From Anomaloglossus baeobatrachus (taxonomy: Eukaryota; Chordata; Amphibia; Anura; Aromobatidae): DNA of 64,000 nt. Where the stretch lies: contig NC_134364.1 in NCBI RefSeq assembly GCF_048569485.1, forward strand, positions 128,875,089-128,939,088, in the 5' to 3' direction. Below are positions 40,901 to 54,200 of the stretch, piece after piece (within the stretch, counting starts at the first letter, position 1; each line of letters begins with the position of its first letter). The notes below the pieces were generated by a model. That model had not been told where the DNA came from and did no database searches. It was given only the letters and a program-made list of their open reading frames with translations. A program made the position numbers and the translations under genes.

Positions 40901-43900
40901 TGGTGATGGATAGGTGGTATTCTCAGTGATGTCACCGCTGATCTCTGGTGATGATTAGGTGGTGTTCTCAGTGATGTCACCGCTGATCTCTGGTGATGGA
41001 TAGGAGGTGTTCTAAGTGGTGTCACCTCTGATCTCTGGTGATGGATAGGTGGTGTTCTCAGTGATGTCACCACTGATCTCTGGTGATGGATAGGAGGTGT
41101 TCTCAGTGATGTCACCGCTGATCTCTGGTGATGGATAGGAGGTGTTCTCAGTGATGTCACCGCTGATCTCTGTTGATGGATAGGTGGTGTTCTCAGTGAT
41201 GTCACCGCTGATCTCTAGTGATGGATAGACGTCGTTCTCAGTGATGTCACCGCTGATCTCTGGTGAAGGATAGGTGGTGTTCTCAGTGATGTCACCACTG
41301 GTCTCTGGTGATGGATAGGAGGTGTTCTCAGTGATGTCACCGCTGATCTCTGGTTATGGATAGGAGGTGTTCTCAGTGATGTCACCACTGATCTCTAGTG
41401 ATGGATAGGAGGTATTCTCAGTGATGTCACCGCTGATCTCTGGTGATGGATAGGCGGCGTTCTCAGTGATGTCACCGCTGATCTCTAGTGATGGATAGGA
41501 GACGTTCTCAGTAATGTCACCGCTGATCTCTGGTGATGGATAGGAGGTGTTCTCAGTGGTGTCACTGCTGATCTCTGGTGATGGATAGGCGGCGTTCTCA
41601 GTGATGTCACCACTGATCTCTAGTGATGGATAGGAGGTATTCTCAGTGATGTCACCGCTGATCTCTGGTGATGGATAGGCGGCGTTCTCAGTGATGTCAC
41701 CGCTGATCTCTAGTGATGGATAGGAGACGTTCTCAGTGATGTCACCGCTGATCTCTGGTGATGGATAGGAGGTGTTCTCAGTGGTGTCACTGATGATCTC
41801 TGGTGATGGATAGGCGGCGTTATCAGTGATGTCACCACTGATCTCTGGTGATGGATAGGCGGTGTTCTCAGTGATGTCACTACTGATCTCTAGTGATGGA
41901 TAAGAGGCGTTCTCAGTGATGTCACTGCTGATCTCTGGTGATGGATAGGCGGTGTTCTCAGTGATGTCACCACTGATCTCTAGTGATGGATAGGCGGTGT
42001 TCTCAGTGATGTCACCGCTGAACTCAAGTGATGGATAGTTGGCGTTCCCACTGATGTCACCGCTGATCTCTAGTGATGGATAGGCGGTGTTCTCAGTGAT
42101 GTCACCGCTGAACTTTAGTGATGGATAGGCGGCGTTCTCACTGATGTCACCACTGATTTCTGGTGATGGATAGGTGGTATTCTCAGTGATGTCACCGCTC
42201 ATCTCTAGTGATGGATAGGCGTTCTCAGTGATGTCACCACTGATCTCTAGCGATGGATTGGCGGCATTCTCAGTGATGTCATCGCTGATCTCTAGTGATG
42301 GATAGGAGGTGTTCTCACTGATGTCACCACTGATTTCTGGTGATGGATAGGTGGTATTCTCAGTGATGTCACCGCTCATCTCTAATGATGGATAGGCGTT
42401 CTCAGTGATATCACCTCACCACTGATCTCTAGCGATGGATAGGCGGCATTCTCAGTGATGTCATCGCTGATCTCTGGTGATGGATAGTTGGCGTTCTCAG
42501 TGATGTCACCGCTGATCTCTAGTGATGGAAAGGCAGTGTTCTCAGTGATGTCACCGCTGATCTCTGGTGATAGATAGGAGGTGTTCTCAGTGATGTCACC
42601 ACTGATCTCTAGTGATGGATAGGCGGTGTTCTCAGTGGTGTCACCGCTGATCTCTGGTGATGGATAGGCGGTGTTCTCAGTGATGTCACCGCTGATCTCT
42701 GGTGATGATTAGGTGGTGTTCTCAGTGATTTCACCGCTGATCTCTGGTGATGATTAGGTGGTGTTCTCAGTGATGTCACCGCTGATCTCTGGTGATGGAT
42801 AGGCGGTGTTCTCAGTGATGTCACCGCTGATCTCTGGTGATGATTAGGTGGTGTTCTCAGTGATGTCACCACTGATCTCTAGTGATGGATAGGCGGCATT
42901 CTCAGTGATGTCATCGCTGATCTCTGGTGATGGATAGTTGGCGTTCTCAGTGATGTCACCGCTGATCTCTGGTGCTGGATTGGCGGCGGTCTCCGTGATG
43001 TCACCGCTGATCTCTAGTGATGGATAGGCAGTGTTCTCAGTGATGTCACTGCTGATCTCTAGTGATGGATAGGAGGTGTTCTCAGTAATGTCACCGCCGA
43101 ACTCTAGTGATGGATAGGCGGCGTTCTCACTGATGTCACCACTGATTTCTGGTGATGGATAGGTGATATTCTCAGTGATGTCACCGCTGATCTCTGGTGA
43201 TGATTAGGTGGTGTTCTCAGTGATGTCACCGCTGATCTCTGGTGATGGATAGGAGGTGTTCTAAGTGGTGTCACCTCTGATCTCTGGTGATGGATAGGTG
43301 GTGTTCTCAGTGATGTCACCACTGATCTCTGGTGATGGATAGGAGGTGTTCTCAGTGATGTCACCGCTGATCTCTAATGATGGATAGGAGGTGTTCTCAG
43401 TGATGTCACCACTGATCTCTAGTGATGGATAGGAGGTATTCTCAGTGATGTCACCGCTGATCTCTGGTGATGGATAGGCGGCGTTCTCAGTGATGTCACC
43501 GCTGATCTCTAGTGATGGATAGGAGACGTTCTCAGTAATGTCACCGCTGATCTCTGGTGATGGATAGGAGGTGTTCTCAGTGGTGTCACTGATGATCTCT
43601 GGTGATGGATAGGCGGCGTTCTCAGTGATGTCACTGCTGATCTCTGGTGATGGATAGGCGGTGTTCTCAGTGATGTCACCACTGATCTCTAGTGATGGAT
43701 AGGCGGTGTTTTCAGTGATGTCACCGCTGAACTCTAGTGATGGATAGTTGGCTTTCCCACTGATGTCACCGCTGATCTCTAGTGATGGATAGGCGGCGTT
43801 CTCACTGATGTCACCACTGATTTCTGGTGATGGATAGGTGGTATTCTCAGTGATGTCACCGCTCATCTCTAGTGATGGATAGGCGTTCTCAGTGATGTCA

Positions 43901-46900
43901 CCACTGATCTCTAGCGATGGATTGGCGGCATTCTCAGTGATGTCATCGCTGATCTCTGGTGATGGATAGGAGGTGTTCTCAGTGATATCACTGCTGATCT
44001 CTAGTGATGGATAGGAGGTGTTCTCAGTAATGTCACCGCCGAACTCTAGTGATGGATAGGCGGCGTTCTCACTGATGTCACCACTGATTTCTGGTGATGG
44101 ATAGGTGGTATTCTCAGTGATGTCACCGCTCATCTCTAGTGATGGATAGGCGTTCTCAGTGATATCACCTCACCACTGATCTCTAGCGATGGATAGGCGG
44201 CATTCTCAGTGATGTCATCGCTGATCTCTGGTGATGGATAGTTGGCGTTCTCAGTGATGTCACCGCTGATCTCTGGTGCTGGATAGGCGGCGGTCTCAGT
44301 GATGTCACCGCTGATCTCTAGTGATGGATAGGCAGTGTTCTCAGTGATGTCACCGCTGATCTCTGGTGATGGATAGGAGGTGTTCTCAGTGATGTCACCA
44401 CTGATCTCTAGTGATGGATAGGCGGTGTTCTCAGTGGTGTCACCGCTGATCTCTGGTGATGGATAGGCGGTGTTCTCAGTGATGTCACCGCTGATCTCTG
44501 GTGATGATTAGGTGGTGTTCTCAGTGATGTCACCGCTGATCTCTGGTGATGGATAGGCGGTGTTCTCAGTGATGTCACCGCTGATCTCTGGTGATGATTA
44601 GGTGGTGTTCTCAGTGATGTCACCGCTGATCTCTGGTGATGGATAGGAGGTGTTCTCAGTGATGTTACCGCTGATCTCTGGTGATGGATAGGAGGTGTTC
44701 TCAGTGATGTCACCACTGATCTGTAGTGATGGATAGGAGGTGTTCTCAGTGATGTCACCGCTGATCTCTGGTGATGGATAGGCGGTGTTCTCAGTGATGT
44801 CACCGCTGATCTCTGGTGATGGATAGGAGGTGTTCTCAGTGATGTCACCACTGATCTCTGGTGATGGATAGGCGGTGTTCTCAGTGATGTCACCGCTGAT
44901 CTCTGGTGATGGATAGGTGGTGTTCTCAGTGATGTCACCACTGATCTCTAGTGATGGATAGGCGGTGTTCTCAGTGATGTCACCGCTGAACTCTAGTGAT
45001 GGATAGTTGGCGTTCCCACTGATGTCACCGCTGATCTCTAGTGATGGATAGGCGGTGTTCTCAGTGATGTCACCGCTGAACTCTAGTGATGGATAGGCGG
45101 CGTTCTCACTGATGTCACCACTGATTTCTGGTGATGGATAGGTGGTATTCTCAGTGATGTCACCGCTCATCTCTAGTGATGGATAGGCGTTCTCAGTGAT
45201 GTCACCACTGATCTCTAGCGATGGATTGGCGGCATTCTCAGTGATGTCATCGCTGATCTCTGGTGATGGATGGGAGGTGTTCTCAGTGATATCACTGCTG
45301 ATCTCTAGTGATGGATAGGAGGTGTTCTCAGTAATGTCACCGCCGAACTCTAGTGATGGATAGGCGGCGTTCTCACTGATGTCACCACTGATTTCTGGTG
45401 ATGGATAGGTGGTATTCTCAGTGATGTCACTGCTCATCTCTAGTGATGGATAGGCGTTCTCAGTGATATCACCTCACCACTGATCTCTAGCGATGGATAG
45501 GCGGCATTCTCAGTGATGTCATCGCTGATCTCTGGTGATGGATAGTTGGCGTTCTCAGTGATGTCACCCCTGATCTCTGGTGCTGGATAGGCGGCGGTCT
45601 CAGTGATGTCACCGCTGATCTCTAGTGATGGATAGGCAGTGTTCTCAGTGATGTCACCGCTGTTCTCTGGTGATGGATAGGAGGTGTTCTCAGTGATGTC
45701 ACCACTGATCTCTAGTGATGGATAGGCGGTGTTCTCAGTGGTGTCACCGCTGATCTCTGGTGATGGATAGGCGGTGTTCTCAGTGATGTCACCGCTGATC
45801 TCTGGTGATGATTAGGTGGTGTTCTCAGTGATGTCACCGCTGATCTCTGGTGATGGATAGGAGGTGTTCTCAGTGATGTCACCGCTGATCTCTGGTGATG
45901 GATAGGAGGTGTTCTCAGTGATGTTACCGCTGATCTCTGGTGATGGATAGGAGGTGTTCTCAGTGATGTCACCACTGATCTCTAGTGATGGATAGGAGGT
46001 GTTCTCAGTGATGTCACCGCTGATCTCTGGTGATGGATAGGCGGTGTTCTCAGTGATGTCACCGCTGATCTCTGGTGATGATTAGGTGGTGTTCTCAGTG
46101 ATTTCACCGCTGATCTCTGGTGATGATTAGGTGGTGTTCTCAGTGATGTCACCGCTGATCTCTGGTGATGGATAGGCGGTGTTCTCAGTGATGTCACCGC
46201 TGATCTCTGGTGATGATTAGGTGGTGTTCTCAGTGATGTCACCACTGATCTCTAGTGATGGATAGGCGGCATTCTCAGTGATGTCATCGCTGATCTCTGG
46301 TGATGGATAGTTGGCGTTCTCAGTGATGTCACCGCTGATCTCTGGTGCTGGATTGGCGGCGGTCTCCGTGATGTCACCGCTGATCTCTAGTGATGGATAG
46401 GCAGTGTTCTCAGTGATGTCACTGCTGATCTCTAGTGATGGATAGGAGGTGTTCTCAGTAATGTCACCGCCGAACTCTAGTGATGGATAGGCGGCGTTCT
46501 CACTGATGTCACCACTGATTTCTGGTGATGGATAGGTGGTATTCTCAGTGATGTCACCGCTGATCTCTGGTGATGATTAGGTGGTGTTCTCAGTGATGTC
46601 ACCGCTGATCTCTGGTGATGGATACGAGGTGTTCTCAGTGATGTCACCGCTGATCTCTGGTGATGGATAGGAGGTGTTCTCAGTGATGTCACCACTGATC
46701 TCTGGTGATGGATAGGAGGTGTTCTCAGTGATGTCACCGCTGATCTCTGGTGATGGATAGGAGGTGTTCTCAGTGATGTCACCGCTGATCTCTGTTGATG
46801 GATAGGTGGTGTTCTCAGTGATGTCACCGCTGATCTCTAGTGATGGATAGACGTCGTTCTCAGTGATGTCACCGCTGATCTCTGGTGATGGATAGGCGGC

Positions 46901-49900
46901 GTTCTCAGTGATGTCACCACTGATCTACCAGTGTTGGATAGGCGTCGTTCTCAGTGATGTCACCGCTGATCTCTGGTTATGGATAGGAGGTGTTCTCAGT
47001 GATGTCACCACTGATCTCTAGTGATGGATAGGAGGTATTCTCAGTGATGTCACCGCTGATCTCTGGTGATTTATAGGCGGCGTTCTCAGTGATGTCACCG
47101 CTGATCTCTAGTGATGGATAGGAGACGTTCTCAGTAATGTCACCGCTGATCTCTGGTGATGGATAGGAGGTGTTCTCAGTGGTGTCACTGATGATCTCTG
47201 GTGATGGATAGGCGGCGTTCTCAGTGATGTCACTGCTGATCTCTGGTGATGGATAGGCGGTGTTCTCAGTGATGTCACCACTGATCTCTAGTAATGGATA
47301 GGCGGTGTTCTCAGTGATGTCACCGCTGAACTCTAGTGATGGATAGTTGGCTTTCCCACTGATGTCACCGCTGATCTCTAGTGATGGATAGGCGGCATTC
47401 TCACTGATGTCACCACTGATTTCTGGTGATGGATAGGTGGTATTCTCAGTGATGTCACCGCTCATCTCTAGTGATGGATAGGCGTTCTCAGTGATGTCAC
47501 TACTGATCTCTAGCGATGGATTGGCGGCATTCTCAGTGATGTCATCGCTGATCTCTGGTGATGGATAGGAGGTGTTCTCAGTGATATCACTATTGATCTC
47601 TAGTGATGGATAGGAGGTGTTCTCAGTAATGTCACCGCCGAACTCTAGTGATGGATAGGCGTTGTTCTCACTGATGTCACCACTGATTTCTGGTGATGGA
47701 TAGGTGGTATTCTCAGTGATGTCACCGCTCATCTCTAGTGATGGATAGGCGTTCTCAGTGATATCACCTCACCACTGATCTCTAGCGATGGATAGGCGGC
47801 ATTCTCAGTGATGTCATCGCTGATCTCTGGTGATGGATAGTTGGCGTTCTCAGTGATGTCACCGCTGATCTCTGGTGCTGGATAGGCGGCGGTCTCAGTG
47901 ATGTCACCGCTGATCTCTAGTGATGGATAGGCAGTGTTCTCAGTGATGTCACCGCTGATCTCTGGTGATGGATAGGAGGTGTTCTCAGTGATGTCACCAC
48001 TGATCTCTAGTGATGGATAGGCAGTGTTCTCAGTGATGTCACCTCTGATCTCTGGTGATGGATAGGAGGTGTTCTCAGTGATGTCACCACTGATCTCTAG
48101 TGATGGATAGGCGGTGTTCTCAGTGGTGTCACCGCTGATCTCTGGTGATGGATAGGCGGTGTTCTCAGTGATGTCACCGCTGATCTCTGGTGATGATTAG
48201 GTGGTGTTCACAGTGATGTCACCGCTGATCTCTGGTGATGGATAGGCGGTGTTCTCAGTGATGTCACCGCTGATCTCTGGTGATGATTAGGTGGTGTTCT
48301 CAGTGATGTCACCGCTGATCTCTGGTGATGGATAGGAGGTGTTCTCAGTGATGTTACCGCTGATCTCTGGTGATGGATAGGAGGTGTTCTCAGTGATGTC
48401 ACCACTGATCTGTAGTGATGGATAGGAGGTGTTCTCAGTGATGTCACCGCTGATCTCTGGTGATGGATAGGCGGTGTTCTCAGTGATGTCACCGCTGATC
48501 TCTGGTGATGGATAGGAGGTGTTCTCAGTGATGTCACCACTGATCTCTGGTGATGGATAGGCGGTGTTCTCAGTGATGTCACCGCTGATCTCTGGTGATG
48601 GATAGGTGGTGTTCTCAGTGATGTCACCACTGATCTCTAGTGATGGATAGGCGGTGTTCTCAGTGATGTCACCACTGAACTCTAGTGATGGATAGTTGGC
48701 GTTCCCACTGATGTCACCGCTGATCTCTAGTGATGGATAGGCGGTGTTCTCAGTGATGTCACCGCTGAACTCTAGTGATGGGTAGGCGGCGTTCTCACTG
48801 ATGTCACCACTGATTTCTGGTGATGGATAGGTGGTATTCTCAGTGATGTCACCGCTCATCTCTAGTGATGGATAGGCGTTCTCAGTGATATCACCTCACC
48901 ACTGATCTCTAGCGATGGATAGGCGGCATTCTCAGTGATGTCATCGCTGATCTCTGGTGATGGATAGTTGGCGTTCTCAGTGATGTCACCGCTGATCTCT
49001 GGTGCTGGATAGGCGGCGGTCTCAGTGATGTCACCGCTGATCTCTAGTGATGGATAGGCAGTGTTCACAGTGATGTCACCGCTGATCTCTGGTGATGGAT
49101 AGGAGGTGTTCTCAGTGATGTCACCACTGATCTCTAGTGATGGATAGGCGGTGTTCTCAGTGGTGTCACCGCTGATCTCTGGTGATGGATAGGCGGTGTT
49201 CTCAGTGATGTCACCGCTGATCTCTGGTGATGATTAGGTGGTGTTCTCAGTGATGTCACCGCTGATCTCTGGTGATGGATAGGCGGTGTTCTCAGTGATG
49301 TCACCGCTGATCTCTGGTGATGATTAGGTGGTGTTCTCAGTGATGTCACCGCTGATCTCTGGTGATGGATAGGAGGTGTTCTCAGTGATGTTACCGCTGA
49401 TCTCTGGTGATGGATAGGAGGTGTTTTCAGTGATGTCACCACTGATCTGTAGTGATGGATAGGAGGTGTTCTCAGTGATGTCACCGCTGATCTCTGGTGA
49501 TGGATAGGCGGTGTTCTCAGTGATGTCACCGCTGATCTCTGGTGATGGATAGGAGGTGTTCTCAGTGATGTCACCACTGATCTCTAGTGATGGATAGGCA
49601 GTGTTCTCAGTGATGTCACCGCTGATCTCTGGTGATGGATAGGAGGTGTTCTCAGTGATGTCACCACTGATCTCTAGTGATGGATAGGCGGTGTTCTCAG
49701 TGGTGTCACCGCTGATCTCTGGTGATGGATAGGCGGTGTTCTCAGTGATGTCACCGCTGATCTCTGGTGATGATTAGGTGGTGTTCTCAGTGATGTCACC
49801 GCTGATTTTTGGTGATGGATAGGCGGTGTTCTCAGTGATGTCACCGCTGATCTCTGGTGATGATTAGGTGGTGTTCTCAGTGATGTCACCGCTGATCTCT

Positions 49901-51202
49901 GGTGATGGATAGGAGGTGTTCTCAGTGATGTTACCGCTGATCTCTGGTGATGGATAGGAGGTGTTCTCAGTGATGTCACCACTGATCTGTAGTGATGGAT
50001 AGGAGGTGTTCTCAGTGATGTCACCGCTGATCTCTGGTGATGGATAGGCGGTGTTCTCAGTGATGTCACCGCTGATCTCTGGTGATGGATAGGAGGTGTT
50101 CTCAGTGATGTCACCACTGATCTCTGGTGATGGATAGGCGGTGTTCTCAGTGATGTCACCGCTGATCTCTGGTGATGGATAGGTGGTGTTCTCAGTGATG
50201 TCACCACTGATCTCTAGTGATGGATAGGCGGTGTTCTCAGTGATGTCACCGCTGAACTCTAGTGATGGATAGTTGGCGTTCCCACTGATGTCACCACTGA
50301 TTTCTGGTGATGGATAGGTGGTATTCTCAGTGATGTCACCGCTCATCTCTAGTGATGGATAGGCGTTCTCAGTGATGTCACCACTGATCTCTAGCGATGG
50401 ATTGGCGGCATTCTCAGTGATGTCACCGCTGATCTCTGGTGATGGATAGGTGGTGTTCTCAGTGATGTCACTGCTGATCTCTAGTGATGGATAGGAGGTG
50501 TTCTCAGTAATGTCACCGCCGAACTCTAGTGATGGATAGGCGGCGTTCTCACTGATGTCACCACTGATTTCTGGTGATGGATAGGTGGTATTCTCAGTGA
50601 TGTCACCGCTCATCTCTAGTGATGGATAGGCGTTCTCAGTAATATCACCTCACCACTGATCTCTAGCGATGGATAGGCGGCATTCTCAGTGATGTCATCG
50701 CTGATCTCTGGTGATGGATAGTTGGCGTTCTCAGTGATGTCACCGCTGATCTCTGGTGCTGGATAGGCGGCGGTCTCAGTGATGTCACCGCTGATCTCTA
50801 GTGATGGATAGGCAGTGTTCTCAGTGATGTCACCGCTGTTCTCTGGTGATGGATAGGAGGTGTTCTCAGTGATGTCACCACTGATCTCTAGTGATGGATA
50901 GGCGGTGTTCTCAGTGGTGTCACCGCTGATCTCTGGTGATGGATAGGCGGTGTTCTCAGTGATGTCACCGCTGATCTCTGGTGATGATTAGGTGGTGTTC
51001 TCAGTGATGTCACCGCTGATCTCTGGTGATGGATAGGCGGTGTTCTCAGTGATGTCACCGCTGATCTCTGGTGATGATTAGGTGGTGTTCTCAGTGATGT
51101 CACCGCTGATCTCTGGTGATGGATAGGAGGTGTTCTCAGTGATGTTACCGCTGATCTCTGGTGATGGATAGGAGGTGTTCTCAGTGATGTCACCACTGAT
51201 CT

Positions 51203-54200
51203 CTAGTGATGGATAGGAGGTGTTCTCAGTGATGTCACCGCTGATCTCTGGTGATGGATAGGCGGTGTTCTCAGTGATGTCACCGCTGATCTCTGGTGAT
51301 GATTAGGTGGTGTTCTCAGTGATTTCACCGCTGATCTCTGGTGATGATTAGGTGGTGTTCTCAGTGATGTCACCGCTGATCTCTGGTGATGGATAGGCGG
51401 TGTTCTCAGTGATGTCACCGCTGATCTCTGGTGATGATTAGGTGGTGTTCTCAGTGATGTCACCACTGATCTCTAGTGATGGATAGGCGGCATTCTCAGT
51501 GATGTCATCGCTGATCTCTGGTGATGGATAGTTGGCGTTCTCAGTGATGTCACCGCTGATCTCTGGTGCTGGATTGGCGGCGGTCTCCGTGATGTCACCG
51601 CTGATCTCTAGTGATGGATAGGCAGTGTTCTCAGTGATGTCACTGCTGATCTCTAGTGATGGATAGGAGGTGTTCTCAGTAATGTCACCGCCGAACTCTA
51701 GTGATGGATAGGCGGCGTTCTCACTGATGTCACCACTGATTTCTGGTGATGGATAGGTGGTATTCTCAGTGATGTCACCGCTGATCTCTGGTGATGATTA
51801 GGTGGTGTTCTCAGTGATGTCACCGCTGATCTCTGGTGATGGATAGGAGGTGTTCTAAGTGGTGTCACCTCTGATCTCTGGTGATGGATAGGTGGTGTTC
51901 TCAGTGATGTCACCACTGATCTCTGGTGATGGATAGGAGGTGTTCTCAGTGATGTCACCGCTGATCTCTGGTGATGGATAGGAGGTGTTCTCAGTGATGT
52001 CACCGCTGATCTCTGTTGATGGATAGGTGGTGTTCTCAGTGATGTCACCGCTGATCTCTAGTGATGGATAGACGTCGTTCTCAGTGATGTCACCGCTGAT
52101 CTCTGGTGATGGATAGGCGGCGTTCTCAGTGATGTCACCACTGATCTACCAGTGTTGGATAGGCGTCGTTCTCAGTGATGTCACCGCTGATCTCTGGTTA
52201 TGGATAGGAGGTGTTCTCAGTGATGTCACCACTGATCTCTAGTGATGGATAGGAGGTATTCTCAGTGATGTCACCGCTGATCTCTGGTGATGGATAGGCG
52301 GCGTTCTCAGTGATGTCACCGCTGATCTCTAGTGATGGATAGGAGACGTTCTCAGTAATGTCACCGCTGATCTCTGGTGATGGATAGGAGGTGTTCTCAG
52401 TGGTGTCACTGATGATCTCTGGTGATGGATAGGAGGTATTCTCAGTGATGTCACCGCTGATCTCTGGTGATGGATAGGCGGCGTTCTCAGTGATGTCACC
52501 GCTGATCTCTAGTGATGGATAGGAGACGTTCTCAGTAATGTCACCGCTGATCTCTGGTGATGGATAGGAGGTGTTCTCAGTGGTGTCACTGATGATCTCT
52601 GGTGATGGATAGGCGGCGTTCTCAGTGATGTCACCGCTGATCTCTGGTGATGGATAGGCGGTGTTCTCAGTGATGTCACCACTGATCTCTAGTGATGGAT
52701 AGGCGGTGTTCTCAGTGATGTCACCGCTGAACTCTAGTGATGGATAGTTGGCTTTCCCACTGATGTCACCGCTGATCTCTAGTGATGGATAGGCGGCGTT
52801 CTCACTGATGTCACCACTGATTTCTGGTGATGGATAGGTGGTATTCTCAGTGATGTCACCGCTCATCTCTAGTGATGGATAGGCGTTCTCAGTGATGTCA
52901 CCACTGATCTCTAGCGATGGATTGGCGGCATTCTCAGTGATGTCATCGCTGATCTCTGGTGATGGATAGGAGGTGTTCTCAGTGATATCACTGCTGATCT
53001 CTAGTGATGGATAGGAGGTGTTCTCAGTAATGTCACCGCCGAACTCTAGTGATGGATAGGCGGCGTTCTCACTGATGTCACCACTGATTTCTGGTGATGG
53101 ATAGGTGGTATTCTCAGTGATGTCACCGCTCATCTCTAGTGATGGATAGGCGTTCTCAGTGATATCACCTCACCACTGATCTCTAGCGATGGATAGGCGG
53201 CATTCTCAGTGATGTCATCGCTGATCTCTGGTGATGGATAGTTGGCGTTCTCAGTGATGTCACCGCTGATCTCTGGTGCTGGATAGGCGGCGGTCTCAGT
53301 GATGTCACCGCTGATCTCTAGTGATGGATAGGCAGTGTTCTCAGTGATGTCACCGCTGATCTCTGGTGATGGATAGGAGGTGTTCTCAGTGATGTCACCA
53401 CTGATCTCTAGTGATGGATAGGCGGTGTTCTCAGTGGTGTCACCGCTGATCTCTGGTGATGGATAGGCGGTGTTCTCAGTGATGTCACCGCTGATCTCTG
53501 GTGATGATTAGGTGGTGTTCTCAGTGATGTCACCGCTGATCTCTGGTGATGGATAGGCGGTGTTCTCAGTGATGTCACCGCTGATCTCTGGTGATGATTA
53601 GGTGGTGTTCTCAGTGATGTCACCGCTGATCTCTGGTGATGGATAGGAGGTGTTCTCAGTGATGTTACCGCTGATCTCTGGTGATGGATAGGAGGTGTTC
53701 TCAGTGATGTCACCACTGATCTGTAGTGATGGATAGGAGGTGTTCTCAGTGATGTCACCGCTGATCTCTGGTGATGGATAGGCGGTGTTCTCAGTGATGT
53801 CACCGCTGATCTCTGGTGATGGATAGGAGGTGTTCTCAGTGATGTCACCACTGATCTCTGGTGATGGATAGGCGGTGTTCTCAGTGATGTCACCGCTGAT
53901 CTCTGGTGATGGATAGGTGGTGTTCTCAGTGATGTCACCACTGATCTCTAGTGATGGATAGGCGGTGTTCTCAGTGATGTCACCGCTGAACTCTAGTGAT
54001 GGATAGTTGGCGTTCCCACTGATGTCACCGCTGATCTCTAGTGATGGATAGGCGGTGTTCTCAGTGATGTCACCGCTGAACTCTAGTGATGGATAGGCGG
54101 CGTTCTCACTGATGTCACCACTGATTTCTGGTGATGGATAGGTGGTATTCTCAGTGATGTCACCGCTCATCTCTAGTGATGGATAGGCGTTCTCAGTGAT